Shown in pieces: positions 18,072 through 27,603 of a stretch of DNA of 64,000 bases; the stretch's first letter is position 1, and each line of letters starts with the position of its first letter. Source of the stretch: Affinibrenneria salicis (GTDB taxonomy: Bacteria > Pseudomonadota > Gammaproteobacteria > Enterobacterales > Enterobacteriaceae); NCBI RefSeq assembly GCF_008710095.1, contig NZ_VYKJ01000002.1:444572-508571 (forward strand), in the 5' to 3' direction. The position numbers were made by a program, and so were the translations under genes. The notes under the pieces are model-generated. The model saw nothing but the letters and a program-made list of their open reading frames with translations, was not told where the DNA came from and did no database searches.

Positions 18072-19670
18072 TTACACTGTAACTCCAAGAGCACTCTTTA
18101 CCTCGCTGGCGATCTTTTCCACCTGCGGGCCATAAATCACCTGAACGTTGAATTCATTTACCTGCTTAACGCCGTTCGCGCCGGTGCTCAGCAGCATCTT
18201 CTCCACTACTTTGGTCATGTCTTTGACCTGCACGCGCAGCCGGGTAAAGCAGCAGTCCACGTCCTGGATATTGCTTTCTCCGCCCAGACCGCTAATGATG
18301 TTTTTGATGCGTTCATCCGCGCTCACGGACGGCGCATCGGAAACCGCCTGTTCCTCCGATTCGCGCCCCGGCGTTTCGACATTCATGCGGCGAATCACAT
18401 AGCGGAAACTGAAGTAGTACACCGGCGCGTACACCAGCCCCAGCAGCACCGCGAAGTACCAGTGCGTTTTCATCCCGCCCAGTACGCCGAACACCAGCAG
18501 ATCGATTGCGCCGCCCTGAATGTTGCCGATCATCAGCTCCAGCGCCGACATCAGCATGAACGACAGCCCGCTCAGCGCGGCGTGCAGCAGATAGAGAAGC
18601 GGGGAAACGAAGATAAAGCAGAATTCGAGCGGTTCGGTGATCCCGGTCGTGAACGAGGCCAGCGCGCCGGCCAGCACCAGCGCTTTCACCCGTTTTTTAT
18701 GCTCCGGCCGCGCGCAGTGATACATCGCCAGCGCCGCCGCCGGCAGGCCGAACATCATTACCGGGATCTTGCCCTGCGCCAGAAAGCGCGTGGCTTCGCG
18801 CACAATCTCATCGCTTACCAGACCGGGGTGAGTCAGCGACATATTGAAGATATTCAGCGCGCCGATCACCGTCTGATTATCGATGGTCGCCACCCCGCCG
18901 ATCGGCGTAAAGCGCACCGTTTCGTTGAGAATATGGTGCAGACCGGTCGGGATCAGAATACGTTCGGAGAAACCGTACAGAAAAGCGCCGTATTGCCCGC
19001 TTTGCCCAATCAACTCGCCGACCCAGGCGATCCCCAGACCGATAGTCGGCCAGATCAGCGCCAGCCCCACGCCGACCAGCGGCAGGCAGATAACGGTAAT
19101 GATCGGCACGAAACGGCGCCCGCCGAAAAAGGCGATCGCCGTGGGCAGTTCGATGGTGTAAAAGCGATTATGCAGCATGGCGGTGATCACCCCGGCGATC
19201 ACCCCGCCCAGCACGCTCATGTTATAGGTGAAGATGCCCAGCGTCTGGGTGAATTCCGCGGCGTACATTAAGGCATCGGTCTGGCTCATCCCGCTCTGCA
19301 TCAGGGCCGGGATGGCGATGGTCGCGGGCGTAATGCCCTGCGCGGTCAGCGTGGCCTTCACCCCGACGTGCATTGAGATAAAGCCGATCACCGCGGCAAA
19401 AGCGGCGGTCGGCTTCTCCGCGCTGGCCAGGCCGATGGCGCTGGCAAGGGCGAAAAACAGCGGCAGGTTGGCGAACAGCGCGCCGGCCACCTGGCGGATA
19501 AAGCCAATCACAATCTGCAGGCTGGTTATGCTGGCAAAGGCGTCGCCGGTAACGGCCGGGTTTTGCAGGGCGGCAGCCACGCCGAGGAAGATACCGGCGG
19601 CGGCGATAACCGAAATGGGCATCATCAACGCTTTGCCAAAACCATGAATTTTCGTACCCAAGTTTTTCAT
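18072..19670 (-). CDS. PTS EIIBC, alpha-glucoside-type permease
   Basis: Phosphotransferase permease (532 aa) with an N-terminal EIIC membrane domain (about residues 10-430, including SERILIPTGLHHILNETVRF and GITEPLEF) and a C-terminal EIIB domain. The EIIB phospho-cysteine is in DVDCCFTRLRV. There is no EIIA domain, so the glucose EIIA (Crr) probably donates phosphate, as for GlvC/AglA/MalX-type transporters. The start at 19670 follows AAGGGTGAG. Downstream is the GH4 hydrolase. Likely substrates are maltose or sucrose isomers; the exact sugar is not determinable here. Confidence 0.9.
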   Translation of the reverse strand: MKNLGTKIHGFGKALMMPISVIAAAGIFLGVAAALQNPAVTGDAFASITSLQIVIGFIRQVAGALFANLPLFFALASAIGLASAEKPTAAFAAVIGFISMHVGVKATLTAQGITPATIAIPALMQSGMSQTDALMYAAEFTQTLGIFTYNMSVLGGVIAGVITAMLHNRFYTIELPTAIAFFGGRRFVPIITVICLPLVGVGLALIWPTIGLGIAWVGELIGQSGQYGAFLYGFSERILIPTGLHHILNETVRFTPIGGVATIDNQTVIGALNIFNMSLTHPGLVSDEIVREATRFLAQGKIPVMMFGLPAAALAMYHCARPEHKKRVKALVLAGALASFTTGITEPLEFCFIFVSPLLYLLHAALSGLSFMLMSALELMIGNIQGGAIDLLVFGVLGGMKTHWYFAVLLGLVYAPVYYFSFRYVIRRMNVETPGRESEEQAVSDAPSVSADERIKNIISGLGGESNIQDVDCCFTRLRVQVKDMTKVVEKMLLSTGANGVKQVNEFNVQVIYGPQVEKIASEVKSALGVTV

Positions 19671-19725
19671 CACTCACCCTTATCATTTTCGGTGTTTTAA
19701 GGTCTGAGCGTATCTTGCTTTATCT

Positions 19726-19737
19726 TTGTATATACAA
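19726..19737. promoter_or_regulatory. Palindromic operator upstream of the PTS gene
   Basis: TTGTATATACAA is a perfect 12-bp palindrome about 56 bases upstream of the PTS start. It matches operators bound by TreR-like GntR/UTRA repressors. It overlaps the probable promoter core. A TGTGA-rich sequence further upstream (near 19765-19785) might be a weak CRP site. Confidence 0.7.
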
Positions 19738-19937
19738 CTAGCCCAATAACTCAAAACTTTGCGTTCTCTCACAATTAATTTGCGATCCCCGGCAAGCGCC
19801 CAGGGGATAGACATCCCGCGGACGGCGATCGCGGCAAAAGCAGCCGGATGGACTGGATTCAGGCTTGCCGCCGGCAGCCGATTCGCGTAAAACTGTCTGC
19901 CGCGATTAAGCCATTCACAACCCGCATTCTGGACGCT

Positions 19938-21878
19938 ATGTTTCAAGACAACCCGCTGCTTGCACAGCTAAAACAGCAACTTCATTCTCAGACCCCCCGG
20001 GTCGAAGGCGTGGTCAAGGCCACGGATAAAGGCTATGGTTTCCTGGAAGTCGACGCGCAAAAAAGTTATTTCATTCCGCCGCCGCACATGAAAAAGGTCA
20101 TGCACGGCGATCGTATCGTCGCCAGCGTTCATACCGAAAAAGAGCGCGAGATGGTGGAGCCTGAAACGCTGATTGAGCCGTTCCTGAGCCGTTTTGTCGG
20201 CCGGGTGCAGAAAAAGGACGATCGGCTGTCGATAGTGCCCGATCATCCCTTGCTGAAAGAGGCCATCCCCTGCCGGGCGGCGCGCGATCTACAGCACAAT
20301 TTCGTCCAGGGCGACTGGGCGGTGGCGGAAATGCGTCGCCATCCGCTGAAAGGCGATCGTCATTTTCACGCCGAACTGACCCACTACATCACCAGCGGCG
20401 ACGATCCGCTGGCGCCCTGGTGGGTCACGCTGTCGCGCCACAATCTGGAGCGCAGCGCGCCGGAAGCCGAGATTGCAGCGCTACAGGACGGCGATTTAAC
20501 GCGCGAAGATTTGACCGCGCTGGACTTCGTCACCATTGATAGCGCCAGCACGGAAGATATGGATGATGCGCTGTTCGCCGAAGAAAACGGCGACGGCGGC
20601 TGGCGGCTGACTATCGCCATCGCCGATCCGACGGCTTACGTCCTGCCGGGCAGCGAGCTGGACAATATTGCGCGTCAGCGCGCGTTCACCAACTATCTGC
20701 CGGGCTTTAATATCCCGATGCTGCCGCGGCCGCTGTCGGACGACATCTGCTCGCTGCGGCCGGGTATGCGCCGTCCGGCGCTGGTCTGCCGGATACAGGT
20801 GGCCGCCGACGGCACGCTGGGCGACGAACCGCATTTCTTCGCCGCCTGGATCGAATCCAAAGCGAAGCTGGCCTATGACGATGTGTCCGACTTGCTGGAA
20901 CAAAGCGGCGACTGGCAGCCGGATAGCGAAGCTATCGCGCGGCAAATCCATCTGCTGCACGGCATCTGTCTGGCGCGCGGCGAATGGCGCAGTAAGCATG
21001 CGTTGGTGTTCAGGGATCGCCCCGACTACCGTTTCCTGCTGGGCGAGAAAGGCGAAGTGCTGGATATCGTCCAGGAACCGCGCCGCATCGCCAACCGCAT
21101 CGTCGAAGAAGCGATGATTGCGGCTAACGTTTGCGCCGCGCGAGTGCTGCGCGATCGGCTCGGCTTCGGCATTTACAACGTCCACACCGGTTTTGATCCG
21201 GCGAGCGTCGATCAGGCGGTGTCTGTGCTGGCCGCCAATGGGATCGAGACTCAGGCGGAACAGCTGCTGACGCTGGACGGTTTCTGCACGCTGCGTCGTC
21301 GGCTCGATGCGCTGCCCACCACCTTCCTCGACGGGCGCATTCGTCGTTTTCAGACCTTTGCCGAAATCAGTACCGCGCCGGGGCCGCATTTCGGGCTGGG
21401 GCTGGAAGCCTACGCCACCTGGACCTCCCCGATCCGTAAGTACGGCGATATGGTCAACCATCGCCTGCTGAAGGCGGCGATCAGCGGTCAGCCGGCGGAA
21501 AAACCGCAGGATGAGGTGACGCTGCAGCTGTCCGAACGGCGGCGGCTGAACCGCATGGCCGAGCGCGACGTCGGCGACTGGCTGTACGCCCGCTTCCTGC
21601 ACGATAAGGCCGGCAGCGATACGCGCTTTAGCGCGGAAATCATCGATATCACCCGCGGCGGTTTGCGCATTCGCCTGCTTGATAATGGCGCGGTCGCCTT
21701 CGTTCCCGCTTCCTTTATCCATCCCGTACGGGATGAGCTGGTCTGCAGCCAGGAGACGGGCACCGCGCTGTTAAAAGGCGATGTACTGTACCGCCAGAGC
21801 GACACGCTGGATGTGGTTATTCAGGAAGTTCGCCTTGAGACGCGCAATATCATTGCCAAACCGGCGGCCGGAGAATAA
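19938..21878 (+). CDS. rnb: Exoribonuclease II
   Basis: Processive 3'-5' single-strand exoribonuclease involved in mRNA turnover. The product (646 aa; E. coli 644) opens [20 protein letters not shown]. Two N-terminal cold-shock-like OB domains precede the RNB catalytic domain with [12 protein letters not shown] (metal-binding aspartates) and [20 protein letters not shown]. The [20 protein letters not shown] block and a C-terminal S1 domain complete it. The ATG at 19938 was chosen over an upstream in-frame codon because it matches the family N-terminus. Divergent from the PTS operon. Confidence 0.96.
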   Translation: MFQDNPLLAQLKQQLHSQTPRVEGVVKATDKGYGFLEVDAQKSYFIPPPHMKKVMHGDRIVASVHTEKEREMVEPETLIEPFLSRFVGRVQKKDDRLSIVPDHPLLKEAIPCRAARDLQHNFVQGDWAVAEMRRHPLKGDRHFHAELTHYITSGDDPLAPWWVTLSRHNLERSAPEAEIAALQDGDLTREDLTALDFVTIDSASTEDMDDALFAEENGDGGWRLTIAIADPTAYVLPGSELDNIARQRAFTNYLPGFNIPMLPRPLSDDICSLRPGMRRPALVCRIQVAADGTLGDEPHFFAAWIESKAKLAYDDVSDLLEQSGDWQPDSEAIARQIHLLHGICLARGEWRSKHALVFRDRPDYRFLLGEKGEVLDIVQEPRRIANRIVEEAMIAANVCAARVLRDRLGFGIYNVHTGFDPASVDQAVSVLAANGIETQAEQLLTLDGFCTLRRRLDALPTTFLDGRIRRFQTFAEISTAPGPHFGLGLEAYATWTSPIRKYGDMVNHRLLKAAISGQPAEKPQDEVTLQLSERRRLNRMAERDVGDWLYARFLHDKAGSDTRFSAEIIDITRGGLRIRLLDNGAVAFVPASFIHPVRDELVCSQETGTALLKGDVLYRQSDTLDVVIQEVRLETRNIIAKPAAGE

Positions 21879-21900
21879 CTCACCAACGGAGAACGCCATA

Positions 21901-22818
21901 ATGAAAACGATCAACCTCGGCCAGTCGGACCTGCGGGCTTCCTGCATCTCTCTCGGCTGCATGCGAATGGGCGATAAAAGCGTGGCGCAAGCCGCGCAGG
22001 TACTGGCTGCGGCCAGCGAAATCGGCATTGATTTCTTCGACCACGCCGACATCTACGCCGGCGGAAAATCTGAAGAGATCTTCGCCGCGGCGCTGACGCA
22101 GGCCGGGCTGCGGCGCCAGGATATTCTGCTGCAAAGCAAGTGCGGTATTCGCAAGGGGTTATTCGATTTCTCGCGCGAGCATATCGTCGATTCGGTGGAA
22201 AGCAGCCTGCGGCGACTGAAAACCGACTATCTGGATGTGCTGGTGCTGCATCGCCCGGATACGCTGTTCGAACCGGACGAAGTAGCCGCCGCGTTTGACC
22301 ATCTGCAGCAGTCGGGCAAAGTGCGACATTTTGGCGTCAGCAATCAGCATGCGTTGCAGATCGAACTGCTGAAACAATCCGTGCGCCAGCCGCTGCTGGT
22401 CAACCAGCTGCAGTTCAGCATCATGCATACGGGCATGATCGACGCCGGTTTCAACGTCAATATGACCAATCCGGCGGCCAGCGATCGCGACGGCGCCATC
22501 CTTGAGTACAGCCGACTGCATCAGATGACGATTCAGGCGTGGTCGCCGTTCCAGTACGGCTTCTTCTCCGGCGTATTTTTGGATAATGAGCAGTTCCCCG
22601 AGCTGAATGCCGTGATTGATCGTCTGGCCGCGCAGTACGGGGTGAAAAATACCGCCATCGCCGTCGCCTGGATCCTGCGCCACCCGGCGCAGATGCAGGT
22701 GATTGTCGGCAGCATGAACGCCGGGCGCCTGCGCGATATCGGTCCGGCGACCGGAGTGGCCCTCAGCCGCGCGGAGTGGTACGAAATCTATCGCGCCGCC
22801 GGCAACGTGCTGCCCTGA
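21901..22818 (+). CDS. Aldo/keto reductase (YdhF-like)
   Basis: NADPH-dependent oxidoreductase of the AKR superfamily, 305 aa, TIM-barrel. Visible are the active-site Asp/Tyr region (FFDHADIYAGGKSEEIF), the catalytic lysine in LQSKCGIRKG, the conserved VLHRPD segment, and HFGVSNQHALQIELLKQS. It is related to YdhF of E. coli, whose physiological substrate is unknown. The gene starts 22 bases after rnb with a CGGAGAA ribosome site, so read-through from rnb is likely. Confidence 0.88.
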   Translation: MKTINLGQSDLRASCISLGCMRMGDKSVAQAAQVLAAASEIGIDFFDHADIYAGGKSEEIFAAALTQAGLRRQDILLQSKCGIRKGLFDFSREHIVDSVESSLRRLKTDYLDVLVLHRPDTLFEPDEVAAAFDHLQQSGKVRHFGVSNQHALQIELLKQSVRQPLLVNQLQFSIMHTGMIDAGFNVNMTNPAASDRDGAILEYSRLHQMTIQAWSPFQYGFFSGVFLDNEQFPELNAVIDRLAAQYGVKNTAIAVAWILRHPAQMQVIVGSMNAGRLRDIGPATGVALSRAEWYEIYRAAGNVLP

Positions 22819-23173
22819 TCCCGAACGATGATGTATTAAAACCGACTGTCAGAGCGAGTCACCGGGGGACGCGTCGATAGCGCGCCCCTTTCGTGATCCA
22901 GATTCACTATTTTCGCTTCTCCGGCGGGAGGGTCAGACATCGCAGACGACGGCCCGGCGCGATTTGTAGTTAAATAATTTTACAGAATTTCATTCTCCCT
23001 CACACTTTCACGCTGTGCCGCCTTTTCCCCGCCATGAAAGACACTATGGTTAAATGGATTTATCCATCGCGCACGTTACCCGAAACGCGCATTCAGCGCC
23101 CCGGCGGCCGGCAATGCCGCGCCGGCTGACAGAGCCTGGGTGCGCCTCTTCCGTTTACGAAGGAGCCGTCATA

Positions 23174-25240
23174 ATGAACAACCTTAAGAGCTTTGCGATC
23201 TGGCTGTCGGTGGCGTTAGCGGGCGCATTCGCCTTCGCGATGCTGGCGCTGAGCCGCGGCGAACATGTCAATGCCGTATGGCTGGTGGTATCGGCCGTGG
23301 CCTGTTATAGCATCGCTTACCGGTTCTATAGTCTGTTTATCGCTAAACGCGTGTTTGAGCTGGACGACCGGCGTCTGACGCCCGCAGAACGCCGCAATGA
23401 CGGTCTGGACTATGTGCCGACCAATAAGTGGGTGCTGTTCGGACATCATTTCGCCGCGATTGCCGGCGCCGGCCCGCTGGTGGGGCCGATACTCGCGGCG
23501 CAGATGGGATTCCTGCCGGGCACTATCTGGATCCTGGTCGGGGTGATGCTGGCCGGGGCGGTACAGGACTTCCTGGTGCTGTTTATTTCCACCCGGCGCG
23601 ACGGCCGTTCGCTGGGCGAAATGGCTAAACAGGAGCTGGGCACCTTCGCCGGCGTCGTCACTATGCTGGGGGCGCTGGGCGTCATGATCATCATTCTTTC
23701 CGCGCTGGCGCTGGTGGTGGTCAAGGCGCTGGCCGACAGTCCGTGGGGTCTGTTCACCATCGCCGCGACGATTCCAATCGCCCTGTTTATGGGCGTGTAT
23801 ATGCGCTTCCTGCGGCCGGGAAAAATCGCGGAGATTTCGATTATTGGCTTCGTGCTGATGATGCTGGCCATCATCTACGGCGGCGACATCGCCGCGCATC
23901 CGTACTGGGGCCCGCTGTTTACGCTGAAAGGCACCACGCTGACTCTTGCGCTGGTCATCTATGGCTTCATCGCTTCGGTGCTGCCGGTATGGCTGCTGCT
24001 GGCGCCGCGCGACTATCTATCGACCTTTCTGAAAATCGGCGTTATCGTCGGCCTGGCGATCGGCATCGTATTCGCTATGCCGGAACTGAAAATGCCGGCC
24101 GTGTCGCGCTTTATCGACGGTTCCGGTCCGGTGTTCTCCGGCAGCCTGTTCCCGTTCCTGTTTATCACCATCGCATGCGGCGCCATTTCCGGTTTCCACG
24201 CGCTGGTATCCAGCGGCACCACGCCCAAACTGGTCGAACGCGAAAGTCATATTCGGTTTATCGGCTATGGCGCGATGCTGATGGAGTCCTTCGTGGCTAT
24301 CATGGCGCTAATCTGCGCCTCGGTCATCGACCCCGGGGTTTACTTCGCAATGAACTCGCCGGCCGCCCTGATTGGCAGCACGGTCGAAAACGCCTCGCAG
24401 GTGATTAATAGCTGGGGATTCGTCATTTCGCCGCAGGCGCTGAGCGATATCGCACGCGACGTCGGCGAAGCCTCCATATTATCGCGCGCCGGCGGCGCGC
24501 CGACTTTCGCCGTCGGCATGGCCTACATCATTAGCGAAATCTTTAACAGCCGCGCGATGATGGCCTTCTGGTATCACTTCGCCATTCTGTTCGAGGCGCT
24601 GTTTATTCTGACCGCGGTGGACGCCGGCACCCGCGCCTGCCGCTTTATGGTTCAGGACCTGGTGGGCATCGCCATTCCGCGCCTGGCCAACAGCCGCTCG
24701 TGGCTCGGCAATCTGGCCGGCACCAGCGTGGCCGTTGCGGGCTGGGGATTTTTCGTCTATCAGGGCGTTATCGATCCGCTGGGCGGCATTAATACGCTGT
24801 GGCCGCTGTTTGGCATAGGCAACCAGATGCTGGCTTCGATGGCGCTGATTCTCGGCACCGTGGTACTGTTTAAGATGAAAAAGCAGCGCTATGCGTGGGT
24901 GACCATTCTGCCCACTATTTGGCTGTTTATAACCTCAATGACCGCCGGCTGGCAGAAAATTTTTCATGAAAAACCGGCTATCGGTTTTCTCGCGCAGGCG
25001 AAGCGTTTCGCCGGCGGGCTAGAGCAAGGAACGCTTATCGCTCCGGCCAAAAGCGTGCAGGATATGCAAACCATCGTGTTCAGCAACCAGATTAACGCCG
25101 CTCTGTGCGCGTTCTTTATGCTGGTCGCGGTGACCATGCTGGTTTCCGCCTTCTTCGCTATTCGTCGCGCGTTGAACAGCGATCGCCCCACCGCCTGTGA
25201 AACCGCCTGCCAGCTGCGTGAAGAGGCAAAGGCGGGTTAA
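23174..25240 (+). CDS. cstA: CstA/BtsT-family peptide or pyruvate transporter
   Basis: Polytopic inner-membrane protein of 688 aa with the CstA family core: HHFAAIAGAGPLVGPILAAQ, the SGFHALVSSGTTPKL loop and LTAVDAGTRACRF. E. coli has two such proteins, CstA (peptides, carbon starvation) and BtsT/YjiY (pyruvate/proton symport). This one resembles BtsT in several segments, so the symbol cstA marks the family rather than the exact orthologue. The ATG at 23174 follows AAGGAG; a longer frame upstream lacks family similarity. About 350 bases of upstream DNA contain no gene. A strong terminator follows. Confidence 0.9.
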   Translation: MNNLKSFAIWLSVALAGAFAFAMLALSRGEHVNAVWLVVSAVACYSIAYRFYSLFIAKRVFELDDRRLTPAERRNDGLDYVPTNKWVLFGHHFAAIAGAGPLVGPILAAQMGFLPGTIWILVGVMLAGAVQDFLVLFISTRRDGRSLGEMAKQELGTFAGVVTMLGALGVMIIILSALALVVVKALADSPWGLFTIAATIPIALFMGVYMRFLRPGKIAEISIIGFVLMMLAIIYGGDIAAHPYWGPLFTLKGTTLTLALVIYGFIASVLPVWLLLAPRDYLSTFLKIGVIVGLAIGIVFAMPELKMPAVSRFIDGSGPVFSGSLFPFLFITIACGAISGFHALVSSGTTPKLVERESHIRFIGYGAMLMESFVAIMALICASVIDPGVYFAMNSPAALIGSTVENASQVINSWGFVISPQALSDIARDVGEASILSRAGGAPTFAVGMAYIISEIFNSRAMMAFWYHFAILFEALFILTAVDAGTRACRFMVQDLVGIAIPRLANSRSWLGNLAGTSVAVAGWGFFVYQGVIDPLGGINTLWPLFGIGNQMLASMALILGTVVLFKMKKQRYAWVTILPTIWLFITSMTAGWQKIFHEKPAIGFLAQAKRFAGGLEQGTLIAPAKSVQDMQTIVFSNQINAALCAFFMLVAVTMLVSAFFAIRRALNSDRPTACETACQLREEAKAG

Positions 25241-25264
25241 GCGGACAGTCCACGTCAGTTGATC

Positions 25265-25288
25265 AACGCCCCGTTCGCGGGGCGTTTT
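25265..25288 (+). terminator. Rho-independent terminator after cstA
   Basis: Stem AACGCCCC / GGGGCGTT with a six-base loop followed by a short T run, 24 bases after the cstA stop. Confidence 0.8.
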
Positions 25289-25532
25289 GCCGCGCTATGC
25301 CCCGCTGCACCGCGAGGCGTAGCACGCCGTCGATCGGCAGTCTGTGGCTTTACGTGCCATTCGAGCAACGAGTCGAATAATCTAAGACTTTTTACCTGTT
25401 CACTGCCCGGCAGCTAATTATACTGCATGTGCGTCGGGTAGTGGTATGTAACTTCATCTGACGCCGTATTGTTATCGGTATGCCATGTATTGTTCTATTG
25501 ATTATGCGTGAGCCAGAGGAAAAGGAAAGATT

Positions 25533-25751
25533 ATGATCAAAGTAACTAAGCGTTTTACCACGGCGGCACTGGCAATCACCCTGGCAGTGGCATTGAGCGG
25601 CTGCTCAAATATGTCCAAACGCGACCGTAACACGGTTATCGGCGCCGGCGCCGGCGCAGTAGGCGGCGCGGTGCTAACCGGCGGCGGCACCCTCGGCACG
25701 CTGGGTGGAGCGGCGATCGGGGGCCTCATCGGCAACCAGGTCGGCCGCTAA
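25533..25751 (+). CDS. osmB: OsmB, osmotically inducible lipoprotein
   Basis: Small (72 aa) outer-membrane lipoprotein. The signal peptide ends in a lipobox (LALSGCSN), and a glycine-zipper body (GAGAGAVGGAVLTGGGTLGT) is followed by IGNQVGR. E. coli osmB is induced by osmotic stress, RpoS and the Rcs phosphorelay. A TAAGACTTTTTACC sequence near 25382 is a weak Rcs-box candidate. A GGAAAGGAAAG ribosome site precedes the ATG. In E. coli it neighbours yciH-pyrF; here about 4 kb of ABC transporter genes separates them. Confidence 0.94.
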   Translation: MIKVTKRFTTAALAITLAVALSGCSNMSKRDRNTVIGAGAGAVGGAVLTGGGTLGTLGGAAIGGLIGNQVGR

Positions 25752-25807
25752 CGACGACAAAGATCGATTTCACGCCAATGGCGCCGCGCGTGCCATTGGC
25801 GTTCCCG

Positions 25808-26336
25808 TCAGGCGGCAACGTGCCGATAGCGAATTTTCCCCTCCAGCGACTGCGGGCGCTTAATCAGGTTCAATACCGGGCACCAGGTTTCCACCGCCTG
25901 ATGCAATGCGGCGATCTCATCCTCGCTGGCCGACGTATCAATGTCGACCGTATAGCGCAGGTTGAACGGATAAAACGGAATATTTTCATACCCCGTCTTA
26001 CCGCCGCGCACATCCACATCGGCCTGCACTTCAACCTCAAGTCGCGTTAAAGGAATCTGCCGCTCTGCCGCATGAATCAGGAAAATATGCGTCAGGCAGC
26101 TGGATAATGAACCAATAAATATTTCCGGCGAGGCCGGTCCCAAATTATAGCCGGCGAAGTCCGGTGGGCTATCGCTGATAATATGATGGTCGCGGATGCG
26201 AATATGCCGAACCCCGCTGCGCCCTTCCGCCGTAGCGCGCAGTAATCGTTTCCGTTTTTAATGTCTCCGGATCGCGGGCATTACGCGCCAGCAACGACGC
26301 GCGCTTTTGCGCCAGATATTCATTAAGGTCACTCAT
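25808..26336 (-). pseudogene. OsmC-family protein gene, frameshifted
   Basis: From ATG 26336 the frame reads MSDLNEYLAQKRASLLARNA but runs into a stop at about codon 55. In the next frame the protein continues as ATAEGRSGVRHIRIRDHHII and then the OsmC body NLGPASPEIFIGSLSSCLTH to the stop at 25808. The break is near 26235 in the ACTGCGCGCTACGGCGG stretch. OsmC/Ohr proteins reduce peroxides using two cysteines: one is in SSCLTH, and the usual second-cysteine position is WCPV. The intact gene would code about 175 aa. It is followed by the ABC transporter ATPase on the same strand. Confidence 0.75.
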
Positions 26337-26406
26337 AACGCCCCCTTGATAAAAATATCAGATAAATCATTCACCAGCCGTCTCATTAACGAAGCAACGT
26401 CGCCGT

Positions 26407-27207
26407 TTATATATTATTTTCGCTATTAAGCAATGCCAGCGCATGCGTGCGTAACTCAATTAAACGCGGATCATTGCGCCGCCGCGGATAGGGTAAACCA
26501 ACGTCGATAGTTTGCAGAATACGCGCCGGACGCGCGCTGAATACCACGACTTTATTCGCCAGCAGCAGTGCTTCCTCCACATCGTGCGTCACCATCAACG
26601 CGCTGTAGCCCTTTTCCTGCCACAGTTTGACCAGTTCGCCCTGCATACGGATACGCGTCAGAGAATCCAGCTTGCCCAGCGGCTCGTCCAGAATCAACAG
26701 CCGCGGGTCATTGACCAGCGCCCTTGCCAGCGCGGCGCGTTGCGCCATACCGCCCGATAGCTGACGCGGCCAGGCGCGGGCGAACTGCGACAGCCCGACG
26801 TGCGCCAGAATATCATCCACGCGCTGCTTACCCGCCTCATCAAGCTGGCCGCGCGCCTGCAGCCCTAACGCCACATTCTGCCAGACGGTGCGCCACGGAT
26901 AGAGCGTCGGGTCCTGGAATACCACGACGCGCGTAGGATCGGGCCGGGTGATGGGTTCGTCATCGGCCCGCAATTCGCCTCGCGACGGTTTTTCCAGCCC
27001 GGCAATCAATCTCAGCAGCGTGGACTTGCCGCAGCCGGATGGTCCCAGCAACGCCATGAACTCCCCCGGCGCCACGGAGATTGAGACATCGTCCAACACC
27101 GGCAATAAACGCCCTTCCAGGGTAAATGCGTGACTGATATGTTTTGCTGCCAGATATAATCCAGATAAACGCGCCTGATGGCCGGCAGCAGTCTGACTCA
27201 TCGTCAT
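26407..27207 (-). CDS. ABC transporter ATPase, nitrate/sulfonate/taurine type
   Basis: ATP-binding subunit (266 aa from ATG 27207) of the SsuB/TauB class. Walker A is GPSGCGKST, the signature LSGGMAQRAALARAL, and Walker B LLILDEPLGKLD, with the H-loop in MVTHDVEEALLL. The start was set at MTMSQTAAGH because GGAG lies ten bases upstream; the longer frame to 27315 has no ribosome site. It is divergent from the cognate binding protein and permease genes, with a 396-bp shared promoter region. Confidence 0.9.
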   Translation of the reverse strand: MTMSQTAAGHQARLSGLYLAAKHISHAFTLEGRLLPVLDDVSISVAPGEFMALLGPSGCGKSTLLRLIAGLEKPSRGELRADDEPITRPDPTRVVVFQDPTLYPWRTVWQNVALGLQARGQLDEAGKQRVDDILAHVGLSQFARAWPRQLSGGMAQRAALARALVNDPRLLILDEPLGKLDSLTRIRMQGELVKLWQEKGYSALMVTHDVEEALLLANKVVVFSARPARILQTIDVGLPYPRRRNDPRLIELRTHALALLNSENNI

Positions 27208-27603
27208 AGCTGATGTACTCCAGGATAAAAGTTCATAAATAAACGGATAACCGGCGCCAATATAGCCAGCCCACGCTTTCCCGACAGACGATTTGTCTGT
27301 CAGGCAGTCTGGCATAATATATTCTGTCTTAGATAGCAGAATTACGGATAAGCATTATCAAAAAAAGATTGATGTATAAATAACGTTAATTTTATCAAAA
27401 TAAATCCGCCCCATACGCGTCACGTCGAAAAAATAACGAAAGCCATAAAACCTGGGCGCGTCAGTAATACATGAAAAATAACCAGATAACCATTTAATAT
27501 ATAAAATTCCATAAGGTTATTTATCATTTAACCCCACAATGGTTTCTTATAAATTAAAACTTCCCGTTGCAGACGTTTAAATAACATAAGGCGAGGTTCC
27601 TAT
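27208..27603. promoter_or_regulatory. AT-rich divergent promoter region of the ABC system
   Basis: A 396-bp gap between the divergent ATPase and binding-protein genes, far richer in A+T than its surroundings and free of genes. It must contain promoters in both directions; no specific operator was identified by eye. Confidence 0.5.
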
